Part shown: piece after piece, positions 1 to 8,050 of the stretch
Layout: every line of letters begins with the position of its first letter
How positions within the stretch are numbered: position 1 is the first letter of the stretch
Source: Acidobacteriaceae bacterium
GTDB taxonomy: Bacteria; Acidobacteriota; Terriglobia; Terriglobales; Acidobacteriaceae
DNA: 18,018 bases
NCBI GenBank assembly: GCA_030049955.1
Contig: JASIJX010000609.1
Span: 1-18,018, forward strand
Direction: 5' to 3'
Translations under genes and position numbers: made by a program
The notes under the pieces: model-generated
Seen by the model: the letters and a program-made list of their open reading frames with translations, nothing else
Database searches by the model: none
What the model was told of the DNA's origin: nothing

Positions 1-92
1 ACCGTGTATAACTTGTTTACTCCGCGAATTATGATATTAAGCGGATCATCGAAATAGGCCCGCTTAAGTTTGCCGGGTTTCAGCTGCATCAT
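1..92 (-). CDS. Start of an unrecognised gene, cut by the left edge
   Basis: Thirty codons of an open frame begin at an ATG whose A is also the last base of the preceding gene's TGA stop (the TGATG junction at 90-94), so translation is very probably coupled to the VOC gene. The visible N-terminus starts MMQLKPGKLKRAYFDD and continues with a short hydrophobic stretch near PLNIIIRGV. The frame stays open to the window edge. A second ATG directly follows the first, so the exact start is ambiguous by one codon. I do not recognise the family from so little sequence. Its position after flippase and VOC genes suggests another glycan or acyl-transfer enzyme, but that is context only. Confidence 0.5.
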   Translation of the reverse strand, partial: MMQLKPGKLKRAYFDDPLNIIIRGVNKLYT

Positions 93-568
93 CAAATACC
101 CTCATTTCCAGACTGGCCCAGCTCTGGTTCTGTTTTCGCCGGCGCCTCCCAGTCGAATACATGCGCGTGGTGTGGCGCTTCAATCAGCTCAATGATAAAT
201 CGAAGTGGCGTCACGAAAAACTGAATATTTCGGCCCCCATACGCAATGGCCGGCTTCGGCGGTCCTACTGGATATACCGCAGCCATGCGGAGGCGCGTAC
301 ATTCGATAGTCAGATCATCAACAAGATACGCGACGTGATTCAGCACATTATGTCGAGCGAGGAGAGCTGTCATGACTGGTGACTTATCGTCGAGCGGGGC
401 AACCACCTCATAGCAGATTCCGGATGAATCATGGCAAAACTGGACATACACACAGTTAGTTCCGTCGCAGAACTCCGTAGTCCAGCCCTGGATATCGAAG
501 CACCCTTCCAGCGCAGTACGCCCGCGGTTCAACGTATCGGCGATGACACCGATATGATCAAATTTCAT
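92..568 (-). CDS. VOC/glyoxalase-superfamily protein, methylmalonyl-CoA-epimerase-like
   Basis: The 158-residue product has the vicinal-oxygen-chelate layout of methylmalonyl-CoA epimerase: an N-terminal FDHIGV strand, then YEVVAPLDDKSP, LNHVAYLVDD and finally FIIELIEAP. Candidate metal ligands are H5, E54, H78 and E127; the second position is Glu where characterised epimerases often have Gln. Family members use a divalent metal to rearrange or epimerise small substrates, often acyl-CoA or acyl-carrier thioesters. I chose the ATG at 568 because the frame upstream of it lies inside the flippase gene and has no family character. This start overlaps the flippase stop by 11 bases, implying translational coupling. 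With an FkbH-like protein nearby, a role in preparing an acyl group for the glycan is plausible but inferred. It could instead act on a nucleotide-sugar intermediate. Confidence 0.8.
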   Translation of the reverse strand: MKFDHIGVIADTLNRGRTALEGCFDIQGWTTEFCDGTNCVYVQFCHDSSGICYEVVAPLDDKSPVMTALLARHNVLNHVAYLVDDLTIECTRLRMAAVYPVGPPKPAIAYGGRNIQFFVTPLRFIIELIEAPHHAHVFDWEAPAKTEPELGQSGNEGI

Positions 569-2042
569 GCTCACCGGCCATGAAGTATCGGTCTTTAGCA
601 AGGAGGGGGACATATGCCGAATACGCCAGCACGCATGCGAATGCCGCGAAAGCCACATTCGCAACCGGGCTAATCTCCAGACCGAGATGACGAAAAGCGA
701 ATCCTAGCGCTAATACCCCTGCAGACACGATGGCTGCGAACAGTATCGGCTTGCCATACGGACTGGTTTTGAGCCCACTTATCTGGCGGACTCGGTCAAT
801 CTGAAGGCCGTAACTAACTAGTATCGCAATCAGGGCGGCAACCTGTCCGCCAGCAAGGCCGAGCATGCGGCAGGCTGGATAGCAGATCAGGGCCATTGTA
901 ACGGCGGATGCCGCCACAGCACGTCTATGGAGTTCCGGTCGCCCGATGGCAAAAAACCAGTCCGTTATGATTGAATTCAGGATGTTCAGAAGAGCCACGC
1001 CTGCTGCCACGCTGAGTGCTGCGGCGCCCACGCTGTATCGGGGACCATAGACGATTCGCAGAATCGATGAACTGGACAAGCTGAGTGTTGCTACGATCGG
1101 CAAACCCAAGAGAATATTCCACGAGGTGGAGCTCAATAGGATCCTTTTCTCCCCGCCTGTATCTCTTTGGACGCGTGCAAACATAGGTAAAAGAATGTTG
1201 GCCAGGAGGTTAGTTAGAAATGATGATGGCGTCTGAACCAAGCTTACTGCGAGAGCGTAACACCCCAGGAGTGCAGGCGGGTATAGTTTCCCAAGCATAA
1301 AGATGTCTGTCCTGGCGAAGACCAGATTCAAAAACGACAGGCCAAACATGCCTTTACTGAATTTCAAAAGGTCCCGCAAGGCGTGTCGCTCCCACTTAAG
1401 AGAGGGCAATTTCGGATATAGAATATAGGAAAATGCGCAGCGGAAGGCGTTTTCAGAGCAATAACCGATTGCCAAAGCCCACACATTGCGCAAGTATACG
1501 CCAAGGAAAATCGTAAAGATTACGCCACAGATCGCACCACCGTTGGTGATAAATGCGAGGCGGCCGAATTTCATATCCTTCTGAGCAAGTTTTGCCCTGG
1601 GGCTGAGCATACCGTCAAGGACAGTGCTTACCAGCGTCAGACGCAGTAGGGGCGACAAACTTGGATTGCGATAGAAGTGTGCGACTGATGGAGCGAAAAG
1701 AAAAATGACTGTATAAAGGCATATTGCGCGCGCCAAACCCATCCACCAGGCAGCGTTAAGATATTCGTCGTCGCCCCCACGGGGATGACTCACGATTGCA
1801 GGCCACATGCCTACGTCGGAAAGCGATGATATGAGGGAGGACGAAGATTGGACGATGGCCATCGCGCCGAACGCTTCTGGCACGAGAAGCCGCGCCAGCA
1901 ACATATTGCGCACAAAGCGGCTAACTTGTTCGGCGGTGCTTGTGCTTCCCAGGCATGCAACTCCTCTCGCGGCCGTGGCCCGCAGACTGCTTCCGGTCAG
2001 GATTCGGTTTACTTTGGACCTGATTTGTTCAGAGAATCTCAT
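558..2042 (-). CDS. wzx: Wzx-type oligosaccharide flippase (MOP superfamily)
   Basis: This 494-residue integral membrane protein has many hydrophobic segments alternating with short basic loops, as expected for the 12-14 helix polysaccharide transporters of the MOP superfamily. Its N-terminus has the family pattern: a basic lead, a first helix, then RNMLLARLLVPEAFG followed by MAIVQSSSSLISSLSDVGM. Such proteins move undecaprenyl-diphosphate-linked repeat units from the cytoplasmic to the periplasmic face of the inner membrane. The frame is open further upstream to a GTG at 2132, but those 30 extra residues are polar and unlike the family, so I prefer the ATG at 2042 (product begins MRFSEQIRSK). 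Neither start has a strong Shine-Dalgarno sequence. The gene follows wecB after about 207 bases and overlaps the VOC gene at its 3' end. The wzx symbol is by family only. Confidence 0.85.
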   Translation of the reverse strand: MRFSEQIRSKVNRILTGSSLRATAARGVACLGSTSTAEQVSRFVRNMLLARLLVPEAFGAMAIVQSSSSLISSLSDVGMWPAIVSHPRGGDDEYLNAAWWMGLARAICLYTVIFLFAPSVAHFYRNPSLSPLLRLTLVSTVLDGMLSPRAKLAQKDMKFGRLAFITNGGAICGVIFTIFLGVYLRNVWALAIGYCSENAFRCAFSYILYPKLPSLKWERHALRDLLKFSKGMFGLSFLNLVFARTDIFMLGKLYPPALLGCYALAVSLVQTPSSFLTNLLANILLPMFARVQRDTGGEKRILLSSTSWNILLGLPIVATLSLSSSSILRIVYGPRYSVGAAALSVAAGVALLNILNSIITDWFFAIGRPELHRRAVAASAVTMALICYPACRMLGLAGGQVAALIAILVSYGLQIDRVRQISGLKTSPYGKPILFAAIVSAGVLALGFAFRHLGLEISPVANVAFAAFACVLAYSAYVPLLAKDRYFMAGEHEI

Positions 2043-2249
2043 AACAGGTTGTAAAGGTATTTTGCATGTGCATTTATTGATCGCGTTAACAAAGGCTGAC
2101 CGCAGGCACAGCCGCCGTGGATGGTTACTCACCCGAATTGCAAACAGACTACTCTTTGTTCGCCTCGACTGTGTTCAGAGTTGTCGATTGGAGAGACAAG
2201 GATCATTTACAGGAGTTTGGCAAGAACAGCGTTGTCGCATTACTCTGCT
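2043..2249. other. Gap between the wecB stop and the chosen wzx start
   Basis: These 207 bases carry no recognisable gene on either strand. They include the 90-base upstream extension of the wzx reading frame to a GTG at 2132. I see no hairpin followed by a T-run after the wecB stop and no convincing -35/-10 pair. The stretch just before wzx (roughly 2043-2095) is A+T-richer than its surroundings, so an internal promoter is possible but not supported by clear boxes. Confidence 0.5.
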
Positions 2250-3371
2250 TCAATTTTTCCGATCAGTGTACTGGACCTGTGCGCTGTAAGCGGTTTCTTT
2301 CGAGCCGTTTGGCGCACCGCAGAGAATATGAGAGATTCGCTGGCTGGCTCTGCCGTCCCATAAGGGAGGAATGTCGCCTCTCTTCCCCTTGCCTCTGAGG
2401 ACTGTGTTCATCTCACTCAGAAGACGGGTTCCGCCTCTTCCTACCAGTACATTCGTGCCGATCTCCACGGTGATAGGCCGCTCGGTGTTGTCACGCAACG
2501 TCAGGCACGGAATGCCCAGATAGGTGGTTTCTTCCTGGATGCCTCCGGAATCTGTAATGACTGCAGTAGCCGATTTTTCCAGAGCAACAAATTCGATATA
2601 CGGGAGCGGATCAAGCAGGTGAAGAGTGCTGAGGTCCAGGTTAAGGCCAGCCAGCCGCTGTTTTGTTCTCGGGTGAGCCGGGAAAACAACCGGAATATCG
2701 GTGCTAACTCTGAGGAGGAGTTCAACAACCTGCCTCAGACTCAGGCTGTCGTCAACATTGGACGGACGATGCAGGGTGACGAGCACGTAGGAATCGGGCA
2801 GACCGTTCCTAGGAACGGCCGCAGCCGCTGGCAGCAGCTCGATAAGCGAATCGATCATGACATTGCCGACATTGCAGATTCTGTCGACCTCAATGCCTTC
2901 GGCAAGGAGGTTGCTGTCAGCATCTCTGGAGGGTGTGAACAGGACGTCGGCCAGCCGATCAGTAACTATGCGATTCACCTCTTCCGGCATGGTCCGATCG
3001 AAGGAACGCAGACCGGCCTCGACATGGACCACTTCGATCTGCAGCTTGGCGCAGACAAGGGAAGCTGCCAGGGTGGAGTTTACGTCACCGTAGACAATTA
3101 CCTTGTCCGGCATGCGTTCGAGAAGTACCGACTCGAACCGGGTCATAATCTCGGCCGTCTGCCGCGCATGGCTGCTGGAGCCCACGCCGAGGTTGACGTC
3201 CGGCTCGGGGATGGCAAGCTGCTGGAAGAAGATATCGGACATGTTCGCGTCATAATGCTGGCCCGTGTGCACCAGACTCTGGCGCACATCAGGCCGGCCA
3301 GTCAGCGCGCGCATCACCGGCGCCGCCTTCATGAAGTTCGGTCTCGCTCCGACAACGTGGAGAATGTGCAT
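2250..3371 (-). CDS. wecB: UDP-N-acetylglucosamine 2-epimerase, non-hydrolysing
   Basis: The 373-residue product matches the WecB/MnaA family along its whole length. It interconverts UDP-GlcNAc and UDP-ManNAc in the cytoplasm, supplying a ManNAc precursor. Visible landmarks are the N-terminal HVVGARPNFMK, HTGQHYD near 35-41, YGDVNST with D96, HVEAGLRS with E118, MPEEVNR with E130/E131, TLHRPSN with H201, TDSGGIQEE at 273-281 and RDNTERP at 293-299. The catalytic acids and the active-site histidine of the family are therefore present. I chose the ATG at 3371 over an in-frame GTG at 3383 because AGGTGA sits 8 bases before it. No wecC-like dehydrogenase lies in the window, so the product may be used as ManNAc rather than ManNAc uronic acid, or be oxidised elsewhere. 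Length is normal for the family. Confidence 0.95.
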   Translation of the reverse strand: MHILHVVGARPNFMKAAPVMRALTGRPDVRQSLVHTGQHYDANMSDIFFQQLAIPEPDVNLGVGSSSHARQTAEIMTRFESVLLERMPDKVIVYGDVNSTLAASLVCAKLQIEVVHVEAGLRSFDRTMPEEVNRIVTDRLADVLFTPSRDADSNLLAEGIEVDRICNVGNVMIDSLIELLPAAAAVPRNGLPDSYVLVTLHRPSNVDDSLSLRQVVELLLRVSTDIPVVFPAHPRTKQRLAGLNLDLSTLHLLDPLPYIEFVALEKSATAVITDSGGIQEETTYLGIPCLTLRDNTERPITVEIGTNVLVGRGGTRLLSEMNTVLRGKGKRGDIPPLWDGRASQRISHILCGAPNGSKETAYSAQVQYTDRKN

Positions 3372-3379
3372 GAAAAAAA

Positions 3380-3385
3380 TCACCT
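3380..3385 (-). promoter_or_regulatory. Ribosome binding site of wecB
   Basis: AGGTGA on the minus strand lies 8 bases before the ATG at 3371, separated by a T-run. It overlaps the alternative GTG at 3383 and so decides in favour of the downstream ATG. Confidence 0.65.
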
Positions 3386-3405
3386 AATGGCCCGCGGTTT
3401 GCTGC

Positions 3406-4215
3406 TTAACGGAAAGAATCGGAGATTTCTGTTTCTCTTTGTGTTGCCTGATCTGTACTTGTCCCTTCCACTCCGCGAAGACTCCTAACGACATCAACTA
3501 CGGTCATCAGCCGAGCACCCGACTCCGCTGCAGCCGAAAGCACCGTCCCCAGGAGAGCTGGGGTGCAGCCATAGGGAGAAGGTTTCGTGGCCACGTCATG
3601 GCTGTAAAAAATGAGCCAGGATTTCCGGGCCTGATTTTCAGTGACAAGGCGCCGTGCGGCTTCGGCTTCGTTCTCACCGCCGTAAAGAGGGTTCGCGCGG
3701 AGCAGATTGAGATCCACGTTTGGTCCGTTCAGTCCCGGGGCCGTCCCGCGGGAACTCGCCATGCGCGGTCCCAGCACCCGCTTCGACGCCAGCGTCGCTT
3801 CTCCGTAGGGATAAGCGAAGTTATCGGAGGCCGCGCCAGGCAGCAGGCGGCGCAGAGCCTCGCGGCATTCCGCGGCATCGCGGACGAAGTCTGCCAGGGG
3901 AGTCCTTCGCGCAGAGAAATGCTGATATCCGTGAATCGCGATTTCATGTCCGCGGCCGGCCAGTGTACGCAGATCGTCGCTGCAAAACTGCGCTCCGAGG
4001 CGGTTGACCGTGTCCATCATTCCCATCGCCACGTAATAAGTGGCACGCGCACCGACGCCTTCCACAATAGCGGCCCCGCAGGTGAACGCGCTGCGGGGAA
4101 AATCGTCGAAGGTAAAGCTGACCACTGGCCCGAGATCGCTCAGAGTTTCGGTTCGCCTGTAGAGTGCGCTCAGTACGCCACGCCGGATGCCGCCGAGGCT
4201 TGATCGGACGCTCAC
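3406..4215 (-). CDS. Polysaccharide deacetylase (NodB homology, CE4 family)
   Basis: The 269-residue product carries the NodB/CE4 motifs in order: TFDD at 35-38 (the catalytic base and metal Asp), HGYQH at 95-99 (metal histidines in the H-x3-H pattern), FAYPYGE at 133-139 and FYSHD at 203-207 with the catalytic His. CE4 enzymes remove N- or O-acetyl groups from polysaccharides using a divalent metal. No signal peptide or membrane segment is visible, so this one probably acts in the cytoplasm on a lipid-linked oligosaccharide or precursor. The start is a GTG at 4215, five bases after the FkbH stop, with no strong Shine-Dalgarno sequence; coupling to the preceding gene is likely. The last 20 or so residues are polar and probably disordered. 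wecB follows after 34 bases. The exact sugar substrate cannot be read from sequence. Confidence 0.88.
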   Translation of the reverse strand: MSVRSSLGGIRRGVLSALYRRTETLSDLGPVVSFTFDDFPRSAFTCGAAIVEGVGARATYYVAMGMMDTVNRLGAQFCSDDLRTLAGRGHEIAIHGYQHFSARRTPLADFVRDAAECREALRRLLPGAASDNFAYPYGEATLASKRVLGPRMASSRGTAPGLNGPNVDLNLLRANPLYGGENEAEAARRLVTENQARKSWLIFYSHDVATKPSPYGCTPALLGTVLSAAAESGARLMTVVDVVRSLRGVEGTSTDQATQRETEISDSFR

Positions 4216-4220
4216 CGGGA

Positions 4221-6041
4221 TTACGCCGCCGTTGACGCCGTCTGCACGCTGATCGCAATGACGCCATCGTCGTGAACGGGCTGATTCCGGCGGAAGACGA
4301 GGCGCGAAACGCCATCGAGAGTGGCGACGTCCTGCATCCCCATATCCTCAAAGACGCGACCCGACGGAGCGTTACGCGGGGTTCTGCGATAACTGGCCCA
4401 CATATCTCTGCCGGTTGCGTCGATATACGTGCGGAGCAGCCAGCCCAGAATGGCGTGCTCGACGCGCTTCGACTGGATCCTGCAGCTAAACATCAGGTCG
4501 GTGATGATGGGTTCGCGACTGTCGACGATGCAGAAACCGACAATGCCATAGCTGCCAAAACGATCCTCGACCTCCAGCACCCAGGCGTCAAGCCAGGGCG
4601 TCTCGCGGACCTTCTTTAGTACATCGCGATCATAGCGATTACCGGAAAAATTCATCTGGTTGGTGCGCTGAGTGAGTTCATGGACTCGCTCCAGATTCTT
4701 GTCGTCCAGCTCCGTAATTTTGATGCGTATTTCGCAATCGCGGAGAAATGCGGCATAGTCACCGGCAAAAGAGGAAGCGCAGTCCTGTCTCTCCGCTTCG
4801 ACGCGGTACACCTTTCGCCGATTCCTGCTCTCTTCAGTTATCGGTACGCGGCAGTCCTCGCGCTCCGGCAGGTTCATGTACTCTATCGCGTCAACGACCC
4901 GCACCTCAGGCAGAGCGGTAGCCACTTCCTGCCGCTCGAAAGCCGAGTCATCCACAAGGAGAAGGCTGTCCAGTCCGATATTTAGCTGGCTCGCGATCTC
5001 GCGAATCGACTGACTCTTGCGCTGCCAGGAAATCTGCGGCGCGAGAAACAGCTCGTCGATCTGCATTTCCCTGAGGAGTGCCAACGCTTCGTCTTGATTG
5101 TTCTTGCTGGCGACCGAGAGGAGGATTCCGCGGCTGTCCAGCGCGTGCAGAACTTCGCGAATGCCTGGTTTGAGCATCAGCTTTGCAGCGCCGTCTTCCA
5201 CCAGAATCCCCTCCCATATCGTGTTGTCCAGGTCCCAAATCACGCACTTCACTTTGCCATCCGAGGACCGGACGCCATTGGCTCGGACTGGCTCGGCCAC
5301 CGGGGCTTCCTGAACGAAATCGATGAGCCCAAAAATGAGTGTCAGCGCGGCAACTTCGCCGTTGGGAACCATCTCGACGTTGAACGGCCGAGAGAGATCG
5401 ACAACGGCTGCCATCTCCTCGCAGGGAATTTGCAGCCGGTTAAAGCCTGGGGCGAAGTTGATGAGTTTCTGGTAGGGAATAGTGACGTTGATCGAGGCGG
5501 AACGGATTGTGAAGGAAAGGCTGACGGCGCGTTCCTGCGGGTTGTAGCACTCGACGACGAAGGAGCAGTGCAGGGAAGGCGCTGAGCCAGGGCGGCTGGC
5601 GAGCCTCTTCTTCATGCTGTAGCGCTTCGACGAGACAAGCGAGCGTATGCGGGTGGGCAGAATATCCAGCGCCGCGGCGATGTGGTAGTCGCGATTTTCG
5701 ATGCGCAGAGCGACTTCCGCTGAGCGGAGTCGGACGTTGCCTGGCGCCCACAGCTTAGCCCAGCGTTTGAACGTGATCTTCAAAAGATAACCGTTGACGG
5801 ACCCGGGGAAGTCGATACGCACCATGCCGTCCATAAACCTCCGGCAGCGGCCATCCTCGCGGGCACTGTAGAGATCGCAGGAGGTGTAGCAGGTAGGCCA
5901 CACGCATTCCGTGCAGTGCTCGCTCCATGGCAGGACCGTGCGGCTCAGCAAGGCTCCCGTCAGTTCGCCAAAACGCGCAAGGATCTCCGCCGGAATCTGG
6001 TCAGAAGTTTCCTTTTGCCAATTTGCTTCGGTTTCGTACAT
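4221..6041 (-). CDS. FkbH-like HAD-IIIC/GNAT protein with a cysteine-rich N-terminal domain
   Basis: The 606-residue product has four parts. Residues 37-70 hold a cysteine cluster (C43, C46, C51, C55, C66) with spacing suggestive of metal or Fe-S binding. Residues 80-245 look like a beta-sandwich (FAPGFNRLQIP, DLSRPFNVEM, LIFGLIDF). Residues 264-390 are the FkbH HAD-like domain: WDLDNTIWEG with D270 and D272, SVASKNN near 309-315, and LLVDDSAFER at 361-370. Residues 440-586 form the GNAT-like C-terminus with LTQRTNQMNFSGNRY. FkbH proteins load a glyceryl unit from 1,3-bisphosphoglycerate onto an acyl carrier protein, and relatives occur in glycan clusters. No carrier protein is visible here. 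I chose the ATG at 6041, before YETEANWQ; the arginine-rich upstream extension mostly overlaps asnB and is not family-like. The gene starts 44 bases after the asnB stop. Confidence 0.88.
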   Translation of the reverse strand: MYETEANWQKETSDQIPAEILARFGELTGALLSRTVLPWSEHCTECVWPTCYTSCDLYSAREDGRCRRFMDGMVRIDFPGSVNGYLLKITFKRWAKLWAPGNVRLRSAEVALRIENRDYHIAAALDILPTRIRSLVSSKRYSMKKRLASRPGSAPSLHCSFVVECYNPQERAVSLSFTIRSASINVTIPYQKLINFAPGFNRLQIPCEEMAAVVDLSRPFNVEMVPNGEVAALTLIFGLIDFVQEAPVAEPVRANGVRSSDGKVKCVIWDLDNTIWEGILVEDGAAKLMLKPGIREVLHALDSRGILLSVASKNNQDEALALLREMQIDELFLAPQISWQRKSQSIREIASQLNIGLDSLLLVDDSAFERQEVATALPEVRVVDAIEYMNLPEREDCRVPITEESRNRRKVYRVEAERQDCASSFAGDYAAFLRDCEIRIKITELDDKNLERVHELTQRTNQMNFSGNRYDRDVLKKVRETPWLDAWVLEVEDRFGSYGIVGFCIVDSREPIITDLMFSCRIQSKRVEHAILGWLLRTYIDATGRDMWASYRRTPRNAPSGRVFEDMGMQDVATLDGVSRLVFRRNQPVHDDGVIAISVQTASTAA

Positions 6042-6085
6042 AAGATGAGCCTGAGATCGGCTACTGGTTGTCCGGAGTCGCGCGG

Positions 6086-8011
6086 TTACACCGCGAGAGA
6101 AACGGCGCCGGTACCGGCTGCAGCGCTTCTGGCGCCGTCGATAAACGACCGATGCCATAGTTCGAGTGAGACCAGGGAGAGAATTTCCTTGGGATGCGTG
6201 TGAAAGCGGCTGTCGCGATCGATAATGCCTTCGATGCACTTTCGGTTGAAGTAGCCGCGATCGAGTGACTTACGGTCGAACAAGATGTCTTGCACCCAGT
6301 CCCTCAGTTCGCTGCGCATCCAGGAATCATAGGGCACGGGAAATCCGGCTTTCTTACGGCGAAGGATTTCCACCGGGACTTTGTCCCTCAGGGCCTTCTT
6401 GGCCAAGTATTTAGTGCGGAAACCGCGCACTTTCATATTCTCCGGGAGCCGGGCGGCAAACTCGAGGAACTTATGGTCCAGGAAGGGCACGCGCAGCTCG
6501 ACGGAGTTCGCCATGGTCATTTTGTCGGCCTTGAGCAGCAAATCGTCAGGCAGCGAAGTCTTGGTATCGGTGTAAAGCATCCGGTTTAGGACACCGCTCG
6601 CCGACGGGCTGGCGAGGCAATTGGCGACCGGGGCCGTGGAAAATTCCCGATCGACGGACGCGGCAAAATCACTCGTGTAAAGTTCACTGCCGCGTGCGTT
6701 GAAGAAGCGGCTCGGGCTCGAGGTTCGACTGTAATAGTAGGACTCGAATGGGCAATTGAACAGAAGTCCGTACTTCTCCAAACGATGCGACGGTCGTGCC
6801 GCGTTAAGGTTTACCATTGCGGAAGAGAGTATCCCGGAGATCGGGCCGAGCAGTGATTTGAGCCGCTCCAGCCAGATGATGTTGCGATAGATGGGATAGC
6901 CGGCGAAAGCTTCGTCGCCGCCCTCACCGGAAATCAGCACCTTGACGTGCTCGGCCGCGAGCCGCGTGACATAATAAAGCGCCACGGCCTGCGGCTCGCA
7001 AACGGGCTCCTCCATATACCAAGCAAAGCGGGGCAGAAAGTCTGCGAATTCCGCAGCGCTGATGGACATTTCGTGCTGGCAGGAGCCGAAGCGCTCCGCG
7101 GCAAGGCGAGCATAGGGGCGCTCGTCGGCCAGGCCTGGAGCCGAAAAGCCCAGGGTAAAACTGCCCAGCTCGTGCTCAGTCTTGCCCACAGCCATTCCCA
7201 GCATGGCCGTGGAGTCGACGCCGCCGCTGAGGAGAAATCCCACGGGCACATCGCTGATCATGTGCATGCGCACGCATTCTTCGAGCAGTGTGGTTAGCTC
7301 CGCCTCCGCCTCGCGCACGCTGCGGGGAGCGGGAGCAAACTGTAGGTCCCAATACTGCCTGACGGTCGCACGGCCGTCTTTCACCACCATGAAGCAGCCG
7401 GGTGCCAGTTTGAAGATATTGCGTAGGAGTGTTTCCTCCCCGGGAACGTAGTAAAAGGTGAGGAAACGATCAATCATGCGGGGAACGACCTCGGCTTCAA
7501 CTTCAGGATCGGCGAGGATTGCCTTGATCTCCGAAGCAAAGATCAGAGACTGGTTGGAAAGTCGGTAATAAAGCGGCTTGATGCCGACTCGATCGCGGGC
7601 CAGCAGGAGCTGCTGCTCCCGATCGTCCCAGATGGCGAAGGCAAACATGCCTCGCAGGCGGCTGACACAGTCTGCGCCGAACTCCTCGTAGAGATGGACG
7701 ATGACTTCTGTGTCGGTGCGAGTTTTGAAGGTGTGGCCTTTGGACTGCAGGAACTCCCGCAACTCGATGTAGTTATAAATCTCGCCATTGAATACGATCC
7801 AGATCGTCCCGTCCTCGTTTGAGAGCGGTTGGTGACCTGTTGCCAGATCGATGATGGCAAGGCGCCGGAACCCGAGTCCGACGGGCCCGGAAAAGTAATA
7901 GCCGTCATCGTCGGGACCTCGATGGGCGATCATGTCGGCCATCGCCCGGACGAAATCAGGAGACACTCTGGCCTCGCGTTCAAAGCTCAGTTTTCCGCAG
8001 ATGCCGCACAA
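6086..8011 (-). CDS. asnB: AsnB-type glutamine-dependent amidotransferase, TTG start
   Basis: The 641-residue product is a full-length asparagine synthase B family enzyme. The class II glutaminase half begins CGICGKL, so Cys2 is the N-terminal nucleophile, and it has AHRGPDDDG, FNGEIYNY at 74-81 and RTDTEV near D100. The synthetase half has the ATP pyrophosphatase loop LSGGVDST at 261-268 and ISGEGGDEAFAGYP. The start codon is TTG at 8011: no ATG or GTG would put Cys at position 2, and GGAGA lies 10 bases upstream. In polysaccharide loci such enzymes are thought to amidate sugar acids or amino-acid substituents rather than make free asparagine; that role is inference here. Its neighbours are a family 2 glycosyltransferase (39-base gap) and the FkbH-like gene. 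The symbol denotes family, not proven substrate. Confidence 0.92.
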   Translation of the reverse strand: MCGICGKLSFEREARVSPDFVRAMADMIAHRGPDDDGYYFSGPVGLGFRRLAIIDLATGHQPLSNEDGTIWIVFNGEIYNYIELREFLQSKGHTFKTRTDTEVIVHLYEEFGADCVSRLRGMFAFAIWDDREQQLLLARDRVGIKPLYYRLSNQSLIFASEIKAILADPEVEAEVVPRMIDRFLTFYYVPGEETLLRNIFKLAPGCFMVVKDGRATVRQYWDLQFAPAPRSVREAEAELTTLLEECVRMHMISDVPVGFLLSGGVDSTAMLGMAVGKTEHELGSFTLGFSAPGLADERPYARLAAERFGSCQHEMSISAAEFADFLPRFAWYMEEPVCEPQAVALYYVTRLAAEHVKVLISGEGGDEAFAGYPIYRNIIWLERLKSLLGPISGILSSAMVNLNAARPSHRLEKYGLLFNCPFESYYYSRTSSPSRFFNARGSELYTSDFAASVDREFSTAPVANCLASPSASGVLNRMLYTDTKTSLPDDLLLKADKMTMANSVELRVPFLDHKFLEFAARLPENMKVRGFRTKYLAKKALRDKVPVEILRRKKAGFPVPYDSWMRSELRDWVQDILFDRKSLDRGYFNRKCIEGIIDRDSRFHTHPKEILSLVSLELWHRSFIDGARSAAAGTGAVSLAV

Positions 8012-8021
8012 GGTAGGATAT

Positions 8022-8026
8022 TCTCC
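8022..8026 (-). promoter_or_regulatory. Ribosome binding site supporting the asnB TTG start
   Basis: GGAGA on the minus strand lies 10 bases before the TTG at 8011, supporting initiation at this unusual codon. Confidence 0.5.
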
Positions 8027-8050
8027 GCGGTTGATTCCGCAACTTCTCGG

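Noticed and set aside
2619..3488. Long open frame on the plus strand, 289 codons
   Set aside because: It lies almost wholly antisense to wecB, whose family motifs are unmistakable, and its translation has no recognisable domain.
6042..6239. Upstream extension of the FkbH reading frame
   Set aside because: The extra 66 residues are arginine-rich, mostly overlap the 3' end of asnB in another frame and resemble no FkbH N-terminus.
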